Assembly: GCA_937895785.1 (NCBI GenBank)
Contig: CALBKW010000093.1
Location: 1 to 24,154 of the forward strand
Origin: an uncultured Candidatus Melainabacteria bacterium
Lineage (GTDB): Bacteria > Cyanobacteriota > Vampirovibrionia > Gastranaerophilales > Gastranaerophilaceae
Direction: 5' to 3'
Length of the DNA stretch: 24,154 nt
Both the position numbers and the translations under genes were made by a program. Each line of letters begins with the position of its first letter. Positions within the stretch are counted from its first letter, which is position 1. The notes under the pieces were generated by a model. It made no database searches, was not told the origin of the DNA, and saw only the letters and a list, made by a program, of their open reading frames with translations. Positions 22,314 to 24,154 of the stretch are shown here, piece after piece.

Positions 22314-22892
22314 TTAATCTTCTAGAACCACATCTCCTTGACGGAAGATTTTTATGCTGTCAGGAAAAATTCCAGCAACAGTTGAAGCGCGCCCTTGAGC
22401 TTTTTCTCCGTAATCCTCTACAACTAAATCTACTTTATCACCAATGTATTTAACAGCTTCTTCATAAGTTAAGGCAGGTGGCTCGTTTGAAAGATTTGCG
22501 CTTGTTGTCGCAAGAACATTTCCTTTTATGCAAGAACAAATTTCTGCAAAAACTTTGTTGTCAGGAACTCTTATGCCAACTGTGTTTAATCCACTCGTAA
22601 TGTAGTCTGGTGTAAGTTCTGATTTTTCTACAACAAGAGTTAATGCTCCTGCAAAATATTTTTTTACTAAGTTTTCAGCTTTTTCTGTTAAAGGCTTTAC
22701 GTATTTGCGTAGTGGCTCAATATCGTTAGACATCAAAATCAATGGTTTTTTTACATCACGGTGTTTGATTTCATAAATTTTTTCAACAGCTTTTTTAGAT
22801 GTTGGTAAACAGCCTAATCCCCATACGGTATCTGTTACAAATGCGATAACACCGTCGTTTTCAAGAATATTTTTAATTTTTTGAGTGTCCAT
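22314..22892 (-). CDS. tsaC: L-threonylcarbamoyladenylate synthase (TsaC/YrdC family)
   Basis: 192 aa, short TsaC/YrdC type without the extra Sua5 domain. It makes threonylcarbamoyl-AMP from Thr, bicarbonate and ATP, the first step of t6A modification at position 37 of tRNAs reading ANN codons. Visible motifs: VTDTVWGLGC (19-28, family 'PTDT.YGLG'), KHRDVKKPL (43-51) with the basic residues that bind ATP, and ATTSANLSNEPP (128-139), plus VGIRVPD (105-111). Its ATG shares its A with the stop codon of murJ (TAATG), so the two are translationally coupled. Confidence 0.95.
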   Translation of the reverse strand: MDTQKIKNILENDGVIAFVTDTVWGLGCLPTSKKAVEKIYEIKHRDVKKPLILMSNDIEPLRKYVKPLTEKAENLVKKYFAGALTLVVEKSELTPDYITSGLNTVGIRVPDNKVFAEICSCIKGNVLATTSANLSNEPPALTYEEAVKYIGDKVDLVVEDYGEKAQGRASTVAGIFPDSIKIFRQGDVVLED

Positions 22893-24154
22893 TATTTCTT
22901 AAATCTTTCCATTACTCTTTTTGTTAGTTCACTTGCGTATTCCATTTTGAATAGCAAGTTCAAAGCAGTGTATAGAACTAAACATAAAGTTCCAACTACT
23001 GCAATTTTTGTAAATTCGTAAGTGTATTTTGGTAATTGTTTTGATAAATCTAACAAACTTACTTCCATAAAGCTAGAAACGATATAGCAAATTATGAATG
23101 TAATTATGGCTGCTAACATCATCTTAAGGAAGTTTATAAACAAATCTTTGTAATTAAGTTTGATTTTTCTGCTGATTAAAATACCCAACATTACTGCATT
23201 GAATAATGTTACAAGAGAAGTTGAAAGTGTGATACCGCCAATGCCCAATGCTAATTTTTTTACCAATAAGTAGTTTAAAAATACTTTCAAAACGATTGAT
23301 GAAAATGCTATTGCAAAAGGTGTTGCAGAATCATTAAATGAGTAATAAACCCTTGTAATTGAATCTCTGAAAACATAAGGTAGAATTGAGAAAGACAAGA
23401 ACCAAAGAGCTTGAGTCACCATAAATGTTGCATTATCGTTGAATGCACCACGTTCAAATACAATTCTTACACCGTCCATACCTAATAGTAAAATTCCGAT
23501 GATAATTGGGAATGCTGCAAATAAAAGTACCCCAACGCCTTTATTGAAGTAGGTTCTAATTCCGTCAAAATCTTTTTCTCCTGCTAGTTTTGAAAACAGA
23601 GGGAATAGTGGTACTAAAAATGCTGTAACTAAAATTCCAACTGGAAATTGGAAAACTCTGTTTGCAAATCCGATTGCTGTCCAAGCGCCTTCTTCTAAAC
23701 AAGATGCAAAGAACATATCAATATAAATATGAACTTGTCCGATTGTAGAGCTTAAAATTGCAGGGAATAAAAGTTCTAAAATGCTGTTAAAATTGGCATT
23801 GTTTACAAAATCAAAATTTGGTCTGATTTTATAACCTAATTGTCTTACTCTTGGCATTTGCAATAATAATTGGCATAAAGCGCCGACTATTGTTGCACTT
23901 GCAAGAACAACACCTGTCTTATCTCCACCTGTAACCATTAATGCGCCGATAATGACAACGCTTACAATGATTGGCGATAGGCTTGGAAGGATAAATTCCT
24001 TATAGCTAATCAAAATGCCGTAATAAATACCGATTAAACCGCCAATAATCAATGATGGACACATAATTCTTAAATGTGTACTTGCTAAATCTACAAGTTG
24101 AGCATTGCCATCAGAAATAATTAATGACATTATTTGGTGAGAAAACACAAAGAA
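22892..24154 (-). CDS. murJ: lipid II flippase MurJ (partial)
   Basis: The minus-strand frame is open to the right edge; a GTG at 24148 is internal, not the start. About 420 C-terminal residues of a usual 500-plus are present, with at least ten membrane helices. Family features: FANRVFQFPVGILVTAFLVP with the conserved Arg and Pro/Gly, FPLFSKLAGEKDF, GMDGVRIVFERGAFN, RVYYSFNDSATPF, and LGIGGITLSTSLVTLFNA. MurJ flips undecaprenyl-linked lipid II across the cytoplasmic membrane for peptidoglycan synthesis. It is followed by overlapping tsaC. The N-terminal two or so helices and the promoter lie outside the window. Confidence 0.93.
   Translation of the reverse strand, partial: FFVFSHQIMSLIISDGNAQLVDLASTHLRIMCPSLIIGGLIGIYYGILISYKEFILPSLSPIIVSVVIIGALMVTGGDKTGVVLASATIVGALCQLLLQMPRVRQLGYKIRPNFDFVNNANFNSILELLFPAILSSTIGQVHIYIDMFFASCLEEGAWTAIGFANRVFQFPVGILVTAFLVPLFPLFSKLAGEKDFDGIRTYFNKGVGVLLFAAFPIIIGILLLGMDGVRIVFERGAFNDNATFMVTQALWFLSFSILPYVFRDSITRVYYSFNDSATPFAIAFSSIVLKVFLNYLLVKKLALGIGGITLSTSLVTLFNAVMLGILISRKIKLNYKDLFINFLKMMLAAIITFIICYIVSSFMEVSLLDLSKQLPKYTYEFTKIAVVGTLCLVLYTALNLLFKMEYASELTKRVMERFKK

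Noticed and set aside
24146..24148. GTG start for murJ
   Set aside because: The frame stays open to the window edge and the family needs about 80 or more further N-terminal residues.

Overview
This window looks like a chromosomal segment of an AT-rich, probably host-associated bacterium. The best guess is a non-photosynthetic cyanobacterial relative (Gastranaerophilales / Vampirovibrionia, 'Melainabacteria'). This is inference: it rests on low GC, AAGGAG-type ribosome sites, a FliA/WhiG-type sigma factor, MurJ (so peptidoglycan is made), and many lineage-type proteins that start MNI.. or MVSGINFGN.. and carry a short [PS][IV]F[TS]G motif. No rRNA, marker gene or database search backs it. No phage, plasmid or transposase gene is recognisable.

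Layout. 1-1382 (-): a multi-membrane GT39/ArnT-like glycosyltransferase cut by the left edge. 1496-1870 (+): a small one-TM protein, followed by a terminator and a 400-base repeat-rich stretch with visibly higher GC. 2504-6266 (+): two tandem paralogues of about 600 aa, each ending in a zincin domain (HELGHARD ... ETIAE) that resembles the anthrax-lethal-factor-like (M34/ATLF) fold. 6379-7454 (+): a membrane-anchored Hsp20-like protein and a second small one-TM protein. 7699-7773 (-): tRNA-Lys(CUU) with a partial duplication of its 5' end upstream. 7924-8094 (-): a 56-aa gene with a good ribosome site. 8440-9315 (+): a two-gene unit of a lineage-type protein plus a stand-alone LuxR-type HTH protein. 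9390-10508 (+): a DegT/DnrJ/EryC1/StrS aminotransferase. 10602-13252: a coiled-coil protein (-), an Asn-rich helical protein (+) from a strong promoter, and an exported YD-repeat-like protein (-). 13331-16185: an anchored phytase-like esterase (+) and an M49 (DPP III-like) zinc hydrolase (-). 16341-18574 (+): a glutaredoxin, a Pro/Lys/Glu-linker repeat protein and the sigma factor. 18576-19925 (-): a HAD phosphatase and an acidic coiled-coil protein. 20078-21541 (+): a second GT39-like membrane glycosyltransferase. 21571-21960 (-): a small acidic protein. 22151-22279: a MITE-like palindromic element. 22314-24154 (-): tsaC and murJ, translationally coupled, murJ cut by the right edge.

How the genes fit together. 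Housekeeping parts are the tRNA, TsaC (t6A modification), MurJ (lipid II flipping) and glutaredoxin. Two GT-C glycosyltransferases and the sugar aminotransferase point to surface glycan work. The rest is an unusual set of lineage-specific proteins: two ATLF-like zincins, an M49 hydrolase, several proteins with the IF[TS]G motif, and two small one-TM proteins with cationic C-termini. Almost every unit ends in a strong hairpin, often placed to serve two convergent genes. The most unusual elements are the tandem ATLF-like zincins, the shared N-terminal motif, the near-leaderless promoters of both glycosyltransferase genes, and three kinds of small intergenic repeat.
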